Origin: Ascaris suum
Lineage: Eukaryota > Nematoda > Chromadorea > Rhabditida > Ascarididae
NCBI GenBank assembly: GCA_013433145.1
Contig: CM024176.1
Coordinates: 6,434,520 to 6,498,519, forward strand
DNA: 64,000 nt
Reading direction: 5' to 3'
The translations under genes were made by a program, and so were the position numbers. Positions 1 to 11,685 of the stretch are shown piece after piece; positions within the stretch are counted from its first letter, which is position 1, and each line of letters starts with the position of its first letter. The notes below the pieces were generated by a model that had not been told where the DNA came from, made no database searches, and saw nothing but the letters and a program-made list of their open reading frames with translations.

Positions 1-3000
1 AGCAACGATCAAAGGATTTGACAAGCGAAAAGATGTGCAGAGTGCGATCACTCATTCAGTAGACGCTGACGCGGCCGCACACATAGAGAACGTTCCTCAT
101 GCTTTATCTTTGATCACTTTGCCTAGCACTGCAACAGAACACCTCTTCCCCCACCCTCCTCCCATCTATGGAACGAAAGTAAAAAACACCCTCACTAGAT
201 GTGATACCGAGAGTTGAATAGAGTACGCGTCAGACTTCTTGTTCCAAATATTAAAGAAACGATTATTTGGGAAAGTGGCCAACCTTTGTTGCGCAGGGGC
301 AGTGAATGAGATATAGATCAATGTAGCCGGTCTTGAGGGTTCTCAACTGTTGCTCGACTACATTCTCCACATCTGACGGGGCGTGTGCTGTGAACGGAAG
401 CTATAAAACCATTTGCAGACAACAGAAATATTTCACCTCTGTATAAATTCTTGTTGTTCTTTGATTTATCGTATGTCTTTCTTTTCTGGAAGAGAAACGT
501 CGTTTCAACGAAAACCCTTCGCTTGAGAGCTCTGAATTATTAAGGGGCTCCACGTTCGCGAACCTCCTCAAGGTGTCGCTCAAAAACGGTAGAAATACAC
601 CGTAAAAACATTTAAACTCTCTGTCTGCGCATAAACTGGTTTTGAATATCTGCAAGAATATTCAAAAAAAAAAGCGAGGGAACAGCAAAACTGGAATAAC
701 GCAGCACCTTGAAACCTGGAACACCGGGGTTCGATTTAGTCGAATGTGGCGAAGGTTTAGGCGACCGCTGGAACACACAATGGCCGTTCACTGTTTCACT
801 AAGCGAAACTCATCCTGACTACCAGTTGCAACAGCTTCTGGTGTCTGAAGCCTCACCAAAGTAACGAAGCTCGTTTATTATGAGAAACTACACCACGAGA
901 CGATAATAGACCACACGCTGGTTGGTAAGCAAGACCGCAGCCTATTTCTGTCCTTACGGCCCCAAAGGCAGATCATAGTCCACGTGGGGAGAGATCAACA
1001 TCAAGATCAACACATTTTTGAGCAAAACAACTTGCTAACCAAAATGAGGCTGACCGAGATGACAAGAACTGTTTTGATCACAAGAGATCACTCGAAGGCC
1101 GCGGTGGATTCATGTGGTGCTCGCATTTAGCGATCAGGATCAGGACGGCCGTGGTGCGTTCGTTTGGTCGCAACTGGCCAGCAGAAGCACTAAGGAGGTG
1201 TAACATCGACGATTGTTAACGAGTGATCTATTGTGATCAAATGAGCCAATCAAGGAATATTGGGTACTCTGAGGATGTCATGTAGCGCTGAAAGCTTTTC
1301 AGTTTTTAGATTCGCGTCTTGAAGGGCCGCCAAATTTTATAAGCCTAGAAAAGCACCTGATTCTGCCCAAGAACATACACTGTTGCTGGACATTTTTCAG
1401 AGGAACTTGCCGTCTTCCTGGTAAATACATTCATATTCCGTCAAAACCTAATTATTCAAAAACCTGTCCTCTAGAAGGAGCAAGTTGCTCCTCCTCCACA
1501 TCAAAAACTTTGCACCTGCCCCTCATATTCCTCTTAGTACATTGCAGAGTGGCATCATATAAAAAATTTAACACATTCTCTGATGCGCACAGAATTAAGA
1601 GCGGCGTCGTAAATACTAATAAAAGAGCAAACTCGAAAAATGTGCTCACCTTTGTTGTGATAAATAGATCCTCTCGTTTGACTTTGCCGCTTTGAATGCA
1701 ATCGTACAATGCGTTACCAACGCCAGCTTCTGTCTCATAAAGGAAAGCTGTATCGAAAAGCCGATAGCCGACATCAATTGCTGCTTCGATCGCTGTATGC
1801 AACTGCCGCTCGTCTTTTGACTAAATTATAGAAATTAACTCGTTTTCAAATTGCAAGATAAGAAACCAGACCAACAAAGTTCAGTGCATGAAAATCAAAC
1901 GGAAGCTTGCTTGTAGTACTAATGTGAACGTTGGTCACAATTCTATAACCATTTATTGAGCAAGCATTTAGTTGTAAATTTAGCCCAGGCAGTACTGCCA
2001 ACGTTTCCTGGCACCCAACATAGACCATAACCGCCTCAGGAAGTCGGAGTCCAGTGTGTAATCCAGTATGCATGTCTTATGACTCAAAAACTACATGCTT
2101 AAGTCACTCCGAAACGGTTATGAGACTTGAAGTCGGTTGCTCAAAAAAAAAACGCCCGTTCGCAGGTTGTTTTTTTTTTGACCCGGCAAGTGTGCGGTTA
2201 GATATAGTGATTACTCAAACGCATGCTGTTTCACAGTGTCCTCCTTGACAAGTAGCATGTATCATGAGTGATACAGCTTACGGTATCGGCTACTACACGC
2301 ATACCCACTTTGTTGCACTCGTTTCTTCTTCATTTCCCCACCCACTCGTTTGCTGCGAATGACGTAAATGTTTCGCAGACACATTCTGTCCGCCTGCATA
2401 TATTCCTTGCAAAAGTGAAGCTGACAGAAGAAAATGGATCGCTACTTAACGAAAAGAACAAACGAGTTCGCAAACTGTAAGGAATAGTCTCGCCTGGATT
2501 CGACATTCCAAGGCGCTGCTTATATACTTCCAGATGCACAATCAAAGACTTCAGGCCATAAATAACGCGTCACTATTTCGAGTGGTTTCTTACATTCGAA
2601 GTGATTTGACATGAAAGGAAGCAGATATCAAGGGAAAGGAATGTGAAAAGAGATTTGTAAGGCACCCACGCTTATATGATTTCTACCTATGAGCAGGTAA
2701 ATTTATTACAGAACGCTAGTGAATTTTTTCATTTTGCAGGTTCATATTCACTGCCCTGCAAGCATCCCTCTGACGATAAGAAGTAGACTTTCGCGTTCCT
2801 CTTAGTCCCCCTGCCCCTCCCCCCTCCCGCCTTACGTTAGCACCTTGCCTCTAATGAGCTTTGTTTGCCTCAAATCACTTCAAGAAGAAAAAGAATTCCC
2901 AGCAAGCTGTACACTCTAGAGAGACTCTAATAACTGCCAATCCCCATAAAGATTATCTTAAAAGTTGACGGACACTTACCAGCCACGTTCCTAAGCCAAG

Positions 3001-3051
3001 TAACGGAAGGCTGGCTCCAGTTGGTAAGGCTATAGAATCGATCTTCACCAT
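1..3051 (-). CDS. Aldo-keto reductase, 5' part of gene (three exons)
   Basis: NAD(P)H-dependent oxidoreductase of the aldo-keto reductase superfamily, a cytosolic TIM-barrel enzyme that reduces aldehydes and ketones. Three minus-strand exons join in phase 0: 3051-2980, 1820-1650 and 400-284. They encode about 120 residues. Exon 1 has the family start LPLLGLGTW. Exon 2 carries DVGYRLFDTAFLYE, and exon 3 carries TGYIDLYLIHCP. The catalytic tetrad is complete: Asp47, Tyr52, Lys81 (last residue of exon 2, FITTK) and His114. Donors (GTAAGT, GTGAGC) and acceptors (TTTAG, TTATAG) are canonical except the weak GTTGGC after exon 3. Family members are about 300-330 residues, so the C-terminal half (cofactor and substrate loops) lies left of the window; I see no further exon in 1-283. 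The start at 3051 is the Met just before the barrel; an in-frame extension upstream is possible. Exact substrate cannot be told. Confidence 0.88.
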
Positions 3052-3331
3052 TGGCAGTCGATTTGATATTATCGAATAGTACCTCAACAAATATCCGCGA
3101 AACAGCGTAAAAGGAAGGCTCGCACTTCCTGTTACCTTTTCCCATAAACACAGCAAACTCAGCGATCCTCAACGAAGGTACACATCAGCAATATCAGCAA
3201 CCAAAATACGGACACAGAAGCGAAAGCGCAACAACCTACACGAAACACCGTGGTCAACACACAAACAGGACTACTCACTACAAAGACGACACGGCAAACT
3301 ACATGAGCATGCCGCCAACAAACAGGCCGAA

Positions 3332-3512
3332 GCGCGTCACTTCAATCTTCATATGAAGTCTTATTTCCAGGAATACGAAAATCTGGGGGTCGCAGGTGTC
3401 CTAGAAGTTTCCGCCCTGGTGGACGCAGGTCGGAAACTTCTAGGACACCTGCGACTCCCAGATTTCCGGAATCCTGGAAATAAGACTTCATATGGAGATG
3501 GAAGTGACGCGC
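3332..3512. repeat. Foldback (inverted repeat), two 81-nt arms with a 19-nt loop
   Basis: Left arm 3332-3412 and right arm 3432-3512 are reverse complements over all 81 positions with about six mismatches (roughly 93%). They are separated by a 19-nt loop at 3413-3431. The inner 24 nt, ending at the loop, match except for one base. Weaker complementarity continues outside the arms (AAACAG...GAA at about 3320 against the complement at about 3520-3535). The shape fits a small foldback/MITE-type element or a long hairpin RNA precursor. It lies upstream of the AKR start. Confidence 0.9.
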
Positions 3513-6239
3513 CCGAATGCTTTCAGTCTGTTTATTTCTTCACTGACAAAACGAAATATGTCCTCCATTTCGGTTTTCTTTCACGAAAATGTGGTCGCCT
3601 CAGATGTGCTGGCGCATGACCTCCTTAGTGACCGCCGCATTACCGCTTTTTCTGTGTAAGGCCCGCCTCTAAGGGTTAACCTCTCTGTTACAATTGAATT
3701 ACCTACATGCGAGTGATGAAGTGCTTTTGGATGAAGTGGAATTTCGAAGAATACTTCCATCATTTTCTTTCTACACTTCAAAACGTTACCAACAAATATG
3801 TTGATAACCATCATTTTCTTTCTACTTCTCCTCAAAAAAGATATCACTTGTTACCTGACCATTTAAATTCTTCGGATATGGCGACTGCATCACGACTTTC
3901 CGGCCTATAAGAATTGTTCGCTTTCATGTTGCAATTCGACTCTTAAACATAACCTATCGTTGTAAAATGAAGCGTTCCTCTTAGCTAGCATAAATCACAT
4001 TTCCCTAGTAAATTAATCTATACATTCTGATAATGCGTTATCAGCGATGCGTTATGTTGATGCAACCAACGGCTGAATAGCGACGATCGATGTAACGCTG
4101 AAATATCCTCTCGTCATTACAACTTCCGCCACTGCGAGCGACACTACAATTCTCGCTCGATTAGATCACGTGACCGATATTCAATGCGACTATGTGATTT
4201 CGATACGGATCTTACTGCGAAATACTTGGCAGAGTTATGTGGCAACATATTGTTCGAGAAAATTACTGAGTAACATACCGTACACGATTCATTCAAGCTG
4301 TCAGCTCTTCTACTAAAGAATTCTGCAAACTCTTTAATATTGCTGTTGCATCTCATGTGCTACCTATCCATTGCACCTGCCAAATGTCGCATATTCATAA
4401 GATAGTGCTAATGAAAAGTCTCTTAAGCGAAGCTTTAGTTCGTGAGCCGTATCACTTCAACCAGTCGTCTAAGCAAGAGATTGAATAGTTGTGAAGAGAG
4501 AGACGAATTACATTGATGGTGCTGTCTATGGATGGATGGGTGTTGCGGTTATCAAATTTTTTTCCCCCTTATCTAGACTCAAAAATATTGCTGTATTCAA
4601 AAGACTATACGTCTTAAATGTGTGTCCTCTAATAGCTCACTGTTATTCGATAGTCGGCTGTATGGAAAAGATAGATTTTTTTCTTTGCTAAGTAGGTATT
4701 TTTTATTGTGAAATATTGCAATCTTCCTATGAAGAGAAATGCGTTAATTTAAGACGAACGAAGTGCGTTGCTTTAAGCACAACTTAATGGTTGCATGTTC
4801 AATGGGTCTTTCGCCAGCAAAAATCCTCTAACTTTTTCTCTTCTCCAACATTCATTTTTTGGAAGAAACTGCCAACTGATACAATCCAGGCCTTCTCCCT
4901 CATTGTTTTCAAAAACGCTTTCTCATTAATCTCATCTCGCATTTTAATAAGAACTTCCGCTATTCATCATTTCAGCTATCTTTAATTCATCTGGCTTGCC
5001 GCGTAATCGTGTAAGTGCATTTCGTGCCTCTCATCCATATTGAAAATGAATGAATAAATGAAAAAAAGTGGAATAATAAATTAGTGACTTTTTTAAATTG
5101 TATGACGATATTGCAGAAGTCGAAAACTTCCATTTCCGATATGAAATAGGGACTTTGACTCGAGGTCAGGAAGCAGAGTACACCTCCATTAAGTTCCCTC
5201 ACAACTGTAAAACAGGTTTCATTCTATGCTTGCTTTCTTCGTCCCGACATTTCTACCTCAGCATGGTTCCATACCTCAACAACTTCAGTATATATACGTC
5301 GCTTCCCAAACTTGAGCATTTGCCTAAATGTGACCTTCAATCTTTTGAATTTTAGAAGAATCCCAAAATCCTGCGACCATTAAAATGCAAATAAACGTGA
5401 GAAAGCTGCCAGACATCCGACTTACTGCATAAATAAATAAGGACACATTTTTAGTGAATCATCATCGCGTGGAAACGCGTTACTAACGTGCTCGATCGTG
5501 CAAAGACACGTCATCAAGAGCGTTTGTGAAAAAAAGAATTTCAGTCGCATTTGCCATACTCTCTAAGCGCAAACCTGGACAGTTCACTCGTTGCGTCAAT
5601 ATTGCACAGTCCTTGCAACGTTTTGCCGCATTGTTGAGTCATTCGATGCAATCTCTCATATAAATTGAAGCATTGCTTCATCGGCAGATAATTGTGTAGC
5701 ACTTCTCGTTCATGCTTTTATGTCACACCTGTACATGCGTGAAATGTAGCTAACTATTGCGAAACTTTAGCTTCATTCATTGTGATATGTAGAAATATTA
5801 TTGATTCGAGAACGTTTTGCAATTACTGAACTCAAAATCCTATTGAACTTATACAGTTATGAATTTTGTTGGAAATTACTATGGAAATGAAAGTTCACGG
5901 CACGCAGCTTGTTCGCTTCGTTGACACGTGAACATCTTAAGGTGAAGTTAAGTTCTCCACAAATGGCTATTGGAAGCACTTTATTCGTCGAAGGTGCAGG
6001 GCAATCTTGTTGTCGTGGAGTTCTCGTGAAATTTGTCTAGTGTTAGGATTTCTTTCGCTTATAAAGCTTGCTTTAAATGGTTATTGTACATGCAACGCAA
6101 CATGTGATAAGAATGTTATTATATGGATTAGGATTATTTATTTTTGGTAACTTATCTTCGTTAATTTCGTCAGAAAATAGATTCCGATATGCGAAAGAGG
6201 GCAAAATTTAGTGTTTGGAGGGGGCCTCATGTGAAATGA
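3513..6239. other. Intergenic region, no gene supported
   Basis: I see no convincing exon chain. An 18-bp direct repeat, beginning CCATCATTTTC, lies at 3757-3774 and 3808-3825. On the minus strand, 4356 down to about 4279 could be a short first exon (26 codons starting MRCNSNIKEF, followed by a GTATGT donor), but I could not find a partner exon. Confidence 0.4.
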
Positions 6240-6309
6240 TGAATTATACCCTTGTGGACGAGGAGCTTATCGCCTTGGTGGAGGCACTCAGGGGGGTCTG
6301 AGTTTGCAG

Positions 6310-9300
6310 AATCCCTCGCGGGGATGGAATGTTGGGAGACACCCGGTTCTGTTACGAGATTTTCGACATCGTTCGTGCTAGTGTGTTGTGATAATCAAAC
6401 GCTGCTTCTACCGTTGTTTCTTGTTTTGCTTACTTCTCGGAACCGATACCTGTTGCATTTCGCCTGCCTATCCGACTATTCCGGCAGACCATATTTTCTC
6501 GACATTAGAAACAGAAAAGATGAGTATGAAAGGAGGTGAGGGCAAGCAAATTGTGGAATCCTGGCTACAAAGAGTTTTTCTTTGAACATGATCTAGATTA
6601 CATAGATCTGCATCAATGCTATGTCATAGAGCTCCTTTATACGCCATAAATGTTTTCATTCATTCGAGACATGCTTCCTTTTCACGTCAGGGCCTCCATT
6701 ATGCTTTTGACTGTGTCCATATCATCTTGATATCATCTTTCATGACAAAATGTTGTTGCTTTGATGACACGTGTGCGCCATGTTGCCTTTTAGAGTTTTT
6801 CGTTCCAACCCGCTGCATCACGAAGTTTCTTCGGTTCTGCGACTTAATGGAGAGCTTTTTTTCAGCCTGAGACCGCAGAACTCGCACTTCTAACATCCCT
6901 CACAGAGATGACAAAAACCACCGAGACGCCCCCGGGGCCCGCAGATGGGTTATTGGTTACAGTAAATCCTTCGCAAGGGCGGGGGATTTTTGATGGCGGG
7001 AGCCCGATCCAAATTTTTTGGTGCAATCCGAAATTGAAGAGGAAAATTGGGACTGGAAAATTGAGTCGAAATTTTTGAAATAAAGGTACCAAAAATAGCA
7101 TCTCCATTGCAAAGTAGCAGGCAAAGTCGAGAGTAGGTTTTAGACGGCAGAGTGCGCAATAAATTTAAAACTTCAGTGCTAACTGTGGTGCTGATAAGAA
7201 TGATGAATCACTAAAAATAGCAAGGCGTAAAGTCGTTCGGAAACTCGAGTGCTCTGAATTTCCTAGCGCTTATGAGATCCTTTGTGTGCGATGAGGCTTA
7301 TGGTCAGGACTGCTGGGACTAAGGTCCTTCCAAGTCCCAGAATTGACTAACAATAGTCCAGGTGCCTCAACGCATACGGATCGCCAGTGTCGGTCAACGA
7401 CTGCTGTCTCTGCTTGGTAATGGAGTTAATAGATGGCTAACTGATGCACTTTTGTCCTGAAGTATTCTGGGTCGTGTTGTTTTCTCAGAGTTATTCAAAG
7501 TCTGGATTTAATTATACTATTGCTTCTCTGAATGCCATTTTTTAAAGGAGTTGCTTGTGCATGATCGTTTCTGTGGTGAGCTGGAGCCCTAGTATGGTGG
7601 TTACGTTACATTAGATGCGACATTTGATTAGCACAAGGACGCCAAATTAATTCCCACCATAACTAAATGGTGATTCACAGCCAATCGATTATCGATTCGA
7701 CTCTCGACTTTCCGATTTGTTTTAAGCCTTGCATCCTTTTACAGTGCCGAATGATGATTTCATCGCAACATTTGGCACATAATATCGCGCTTGTGAGGTT
7801 GCCACGCTTATTCACATCTCCTTCTATAGGCGTTCTTTGTAACACATATTGAAGTGCTGGAAGATTTGCTATAAAAGCGAAATTAAAGGAGAGAGAAGCA
7901 AGAGCGAGAGTGCTTCAAGTTTGCCCATTGCCTGAAAATTTTTGTTCACCTACTTCAGCGTTTATACGTCATTGAAAAGTGAATTTGAACTCCTCATCGG
8001 AAGTCTCGCCTCAGGATCCGGAAGTCTTGAAAACCTAGAAACCCTGATAAAAGCCCACAAATTTTGTGCGGTTTAGTGTGGAAGCAAGTTTGTTGGCTCA
8101 GCATTCCGGTTCTATGCCCTTGATTCCTCTGAGTCAATTTCAACGGCCTACCGCGTGGAACGGCGTGGGCGATCTATGATAGGATTGCTTGATTACCAGT
8201 GGAAAAATTATCCGAAGCCTGGTGCAAACCCATCATCTTCAACTTGCCCGGCTAAGCGCTGTACCGTTGGACTGTTGGGAAAATAATTGTGAGACAGGGG
8301 CGGTGCAGGCGGACGTTTTTCGATAGGACATTATAAAATGCTGTCGTCTTTGCGACAGGCAGAAGTAGCGACTTCAGGACATGACCTTATTCAGGACAGA
8401 TTGTTTTTGCAGCGGATAGAGAATAAGGCAATGACCGTAGGGCACCTTTGATCCCCTCAGCTAATTATACAATTCTTTCTCATGCATTCAGTGGAAGTCT
8501 GCGTTCAGCAGTTTTGTAACAGATGGATTTTGAGGACGTGGCAAATGTGATGCAAAATGCACATTTTGCATCAATTTTATGCAGCGAGCTCCGATCCTTT
8601 TGATTGCTATCAATGTTGCCTTTCGACAAACATTGTCTGTGTCTTATTTTAGCTGAACGTTATGCCACAGCATTTTGACAGTGAAATTCCCATCGTTCGA
8701 CGGAAGTCCAAAGATTTAAGGATTCACCGTGTCGTCCGCAGGTTTCTTTCCCTCTATATTTGTTTTTATTACTTTATATCGGTAGTCTCAAGTTAAAGAT
8801 AGCTGTATTATTACCTTTAATCAGCACTAATGTGAGGATTTGCGCCTGTAAGGACCAGCAGTTGTTTGTCTCTTTACCCTGAATTTGTCCTTGAAGGATC
8901 CGCGAATTCCTTTTCTTCTGAGGCTCGACCAGGTGCTCTGTAATTGACAATAAGATGAGAGCTTGATGTCTTAATTACGCCTTAATAAAAGCAACAATAG
9001 AAGCGATGGTGGCAATCATACGACGGAAGGAGGGGGGAGGGAAGGCGTCACTCAGGCAGAACCTTGACGCCAATAGTGCAGCCTCCATGCCAACGACCAC
9101 TGGGACTGTTCACGTCCAAACCACTTCGCGGAGAACCACGCTCGTTACGAGTATAACTCTTGCGAAAAGCTAGCAGCACGCTGATGCCTCTGTAAGCAAA
9201 CACAATCTCCTTTGATACGCACCGATCCTGGTATTTGCCTCAAGGAGTCTGTAGAGAGCTTGCTTAATATTATGATCATCACTTCTCCGTTCTGCACGAA

Positions 9301-11685
9301 AGCAGTTGATCCACAATTTATTGATCACCCCTTACACTTAATACTGTAATTGTGAAACCTGTCGATGTATTTTCGGTATCGTATTGCTCATTAAAAATAA
9401 AGCAGATGTTTTCTCTCAGATAGAGTCAGGCATTGTCAGAATTTTCTCCACCATAATGTTGTTATCATACCACTTTGATTTCATGTTCGTAGGGTTGTTG
9501 AACGACGACCGTTTTAATAGTTCAAGAAATTATGAAACTCCGCCACCTACACTGATCCGTTGAATCAGCTGTGGACGGTCAAGCGGGCCTTATTTCCGTT
9601 GCTATTACTACTCCTGTTTTGTACTACATAAATCATTCTCAATGTGCAGATAAACACCCAGAACTTTTTGAAGCATCCTCACTAATCCTTCGAAGCCAAT
9701 GCGGCCCACCCCACTTTGACTCGCATATCCTTCGAAGGCATATGCCTGCATGCTTCCATTCTATACTAATTGCACTCACCACTTAAAAAGTTTATATTGT
9801 TTTCACTTGCAGAGACATATGGCCCGATTACATCAGTAAACAGATGGTCCCAAATGAAACTTTCTGCAGTGCGTATACGTATTTGGATTCCTCGAATACG
9901 ATTGATCCATCGACATGGATGAATGCTGATCGCTCTGCACGGGTGAGCGTTCTACGACAAGCCTTTGTAATGTATAGTGTTGTTTTGTTTAATACTGGCA
10001 CCACAGGTTCGATATGCCACTCCTTCGATTCGATCTTCTATTTCGACGCAATATTTCCACCTTCAAAATCCGCCAGTTGTTTTTATTTATTTAGGCACAA
10101 GATACAATTTCGCATAAAAATTTAAGAACTTTGCACATAAGTTGCTCGATTTTCACTCGCATTAATTGAGAGCGATTTCGTCTCATAAATTGAGGGAATG
10201 ATTATCGACGATTCTGCAAAATATTTCTTATGTCTGTGCACTCTGTTTAAATTGTTCTACCTTGTTCATTCAGTTTGTGCAGTCAGTTTTCTTATTACCT
10301 ATAAACTTTTATAGGCTTTTTTTTGTGTTTTAGACACATCTGACGAAGTTCCCAGCAATAGAGTTGGCCGATCCTTTTGGTATGCGTACTTTTCATATGA
10401 AGTATTCACTCAATAAAAAGTACCGATGGGAATTGGAGGAGGAGCTGTCTGAGAATATCCACAATTATCAGGTGTGAATACAGAACGCTTTTGTTTGTCG
10501 ATTGTCACACTCTACGTAACTGTGCGGCAGATGAGCATTTGCTACGAGTCAGGCAAGATCGTCTCGCGTTATAATGAGCCATAAATTTATGCGAATGTTT
10601 CGTTTTATTCCTTTATGAGTGCTCCTAATTAATCGATTCATATTCAAAATAAGGAAATTCTTTATTGTTTAGTCAGAAATTAGAAACAAAATTTTGCAGC
10701 ATCAACTGCATCAAATCTCGCGACATTCAATTTGAGCGATACTTTTGCCATACGAAAATCATCTTCTACTATTGTCCAGCGATCATAACTATTGATATTG
10801 CAGTATTTCAGCGCATTCAAAATATGCATCACATTCTACGTCAGACAAAATTTCAGTTTTATTGATCACCATTTTGTGAATTCGTTAGCTTGGTTTGCCT
10901 TTGCTTTAATTCCACCATGTTCTGCTGTTTAATTGAGCCGATCTATTTTCTATGCTTAGAAAGGGGTACTGATCGAATTTAATACTTTCATGGATAATTA
11001 GCTGAGCATAATCGTCATTAAATTAATAGATGGATTGACGGGGACTTTCACTGTTATCTTTCGTTGAGTTAAGGTGTTTTGAAGGTGGAGGTAATCTCGT
11101 CGTTCCTATTACGACGTAGATAATATGCGAACGTCAATAACAATTCGAAAAATAAACCTTTTTTATAAAAGGTTTATTTGAACCCAAAATGGTATAAGCA
11201 AGAAATGTCGATTGATTTGTGGTTAATCGCTCGTAAGAATGCATTTTCAGAATGAATCGGTGCATTTGAAGACATCATATTTGCGAACTATAACACGAGA
11301 CACTGGTTGGTTATACAAGAATGGATATTATTGGCGAAAGCGGAATAAAGTTTGTGGGGTGGAATCTGCGACATTCAGAGATGGACAAGTGATACACAGA
11401 TATGCAAATAAGGCCAACAAATATGATCTCTTAAGGTGAGTGCTATGATAATTGAAGGTGCTTAAGTATTGGCTGGTTGTTTCTCGACCATGTCTGTACT
11501 GGCTTTCAGAGCAAACAAAGAAATTCCGAAATCTGGTCAAAGAATATGCCAGTTTTGAAATGCAGAAAAGTGGGGAATTGCATCCGGAATTCCGACAACG
11601 TCTCTCTTATGCTAGTCAGATAACTGCGCGCGTTATCATGCTGTCGCAGCGCTCTGCCGCAGAACTGATTGCAACAGACACTTAG
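6310..11685 (+). CDS. Unrecognised multi-exon gene, at least 359 codons
   Basis: Eight exons can be joined with every phase matching: 6310-6370, 6866-7020, 7959-8065, 8102-8273, 9813-9942, 10334-10471, 11251-11435, 11553-11685 (TAG). I do not recognise the family. Strongest are 9813-9942 (DIWPDYISKQMVPNETF...), 10334-10471 (ADPFGMRTFHMKYSLNKKYR..., then an acidic EELEEELSE-like stretch) and 11251-11435 (basic NGYYWRKRNKVCGVES). These three have TTTTCAG/TTTTAG-class acceptors and good GTGAGY or GTGTGA donors. Weaker points: the 8065/8102 intron would be only 36 nt, the 6370 and 8273 donors are poor, and no initiator Met was found. The last acceptor may instead be the better TTTCAG at 11509, but that joins out of frame with the longer open stretch beginning EQTKKFRNLVKEY. 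No signal peptide or membrane segment is evident. The RBR gene follows about 2 kb downstream on the same strand. Confidence 0.6.
8548..8573. repeat. Short near-perfect hairpin
   Basis: TGATGCAAAATG and its exact reverse complement CATTTTGCATCA are separated by 2 nt. It lies in the large intron between 8273 and 9813 of the unrecognised gene. Confidence 0.7.
11152..11181. repeat. Short intronic palindrome
   Basis: AATAAACC is followed by an AT core and then GGTTTATT, forming an AT-rich hairpin in the intron before exon 11251. It is probably a chance product of AT-rich intron sequence. Confidence 0.5.

Noticed and set aside
3353..3619. 88-codon plus-strand ORF
   Set aside because: It lies across the foldback arms and has no splice partners.
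6241..6303. ORF starting MMNYTLVDEELIALVEALRG as exon 1 of the unrecognised gene
   Set aside because: It runs into an in-frame TGA, and the only way round is a 14-nt intron, which is too short. Kept out of the model.
11436..11552. Frameshift or pseudogene lesion at the last junction of the unrecognised gene
   Set aside because: The obvious acceptor at 11509 breaks the frame, but an acceptor at 11552 restores it, so no lesion is needed.
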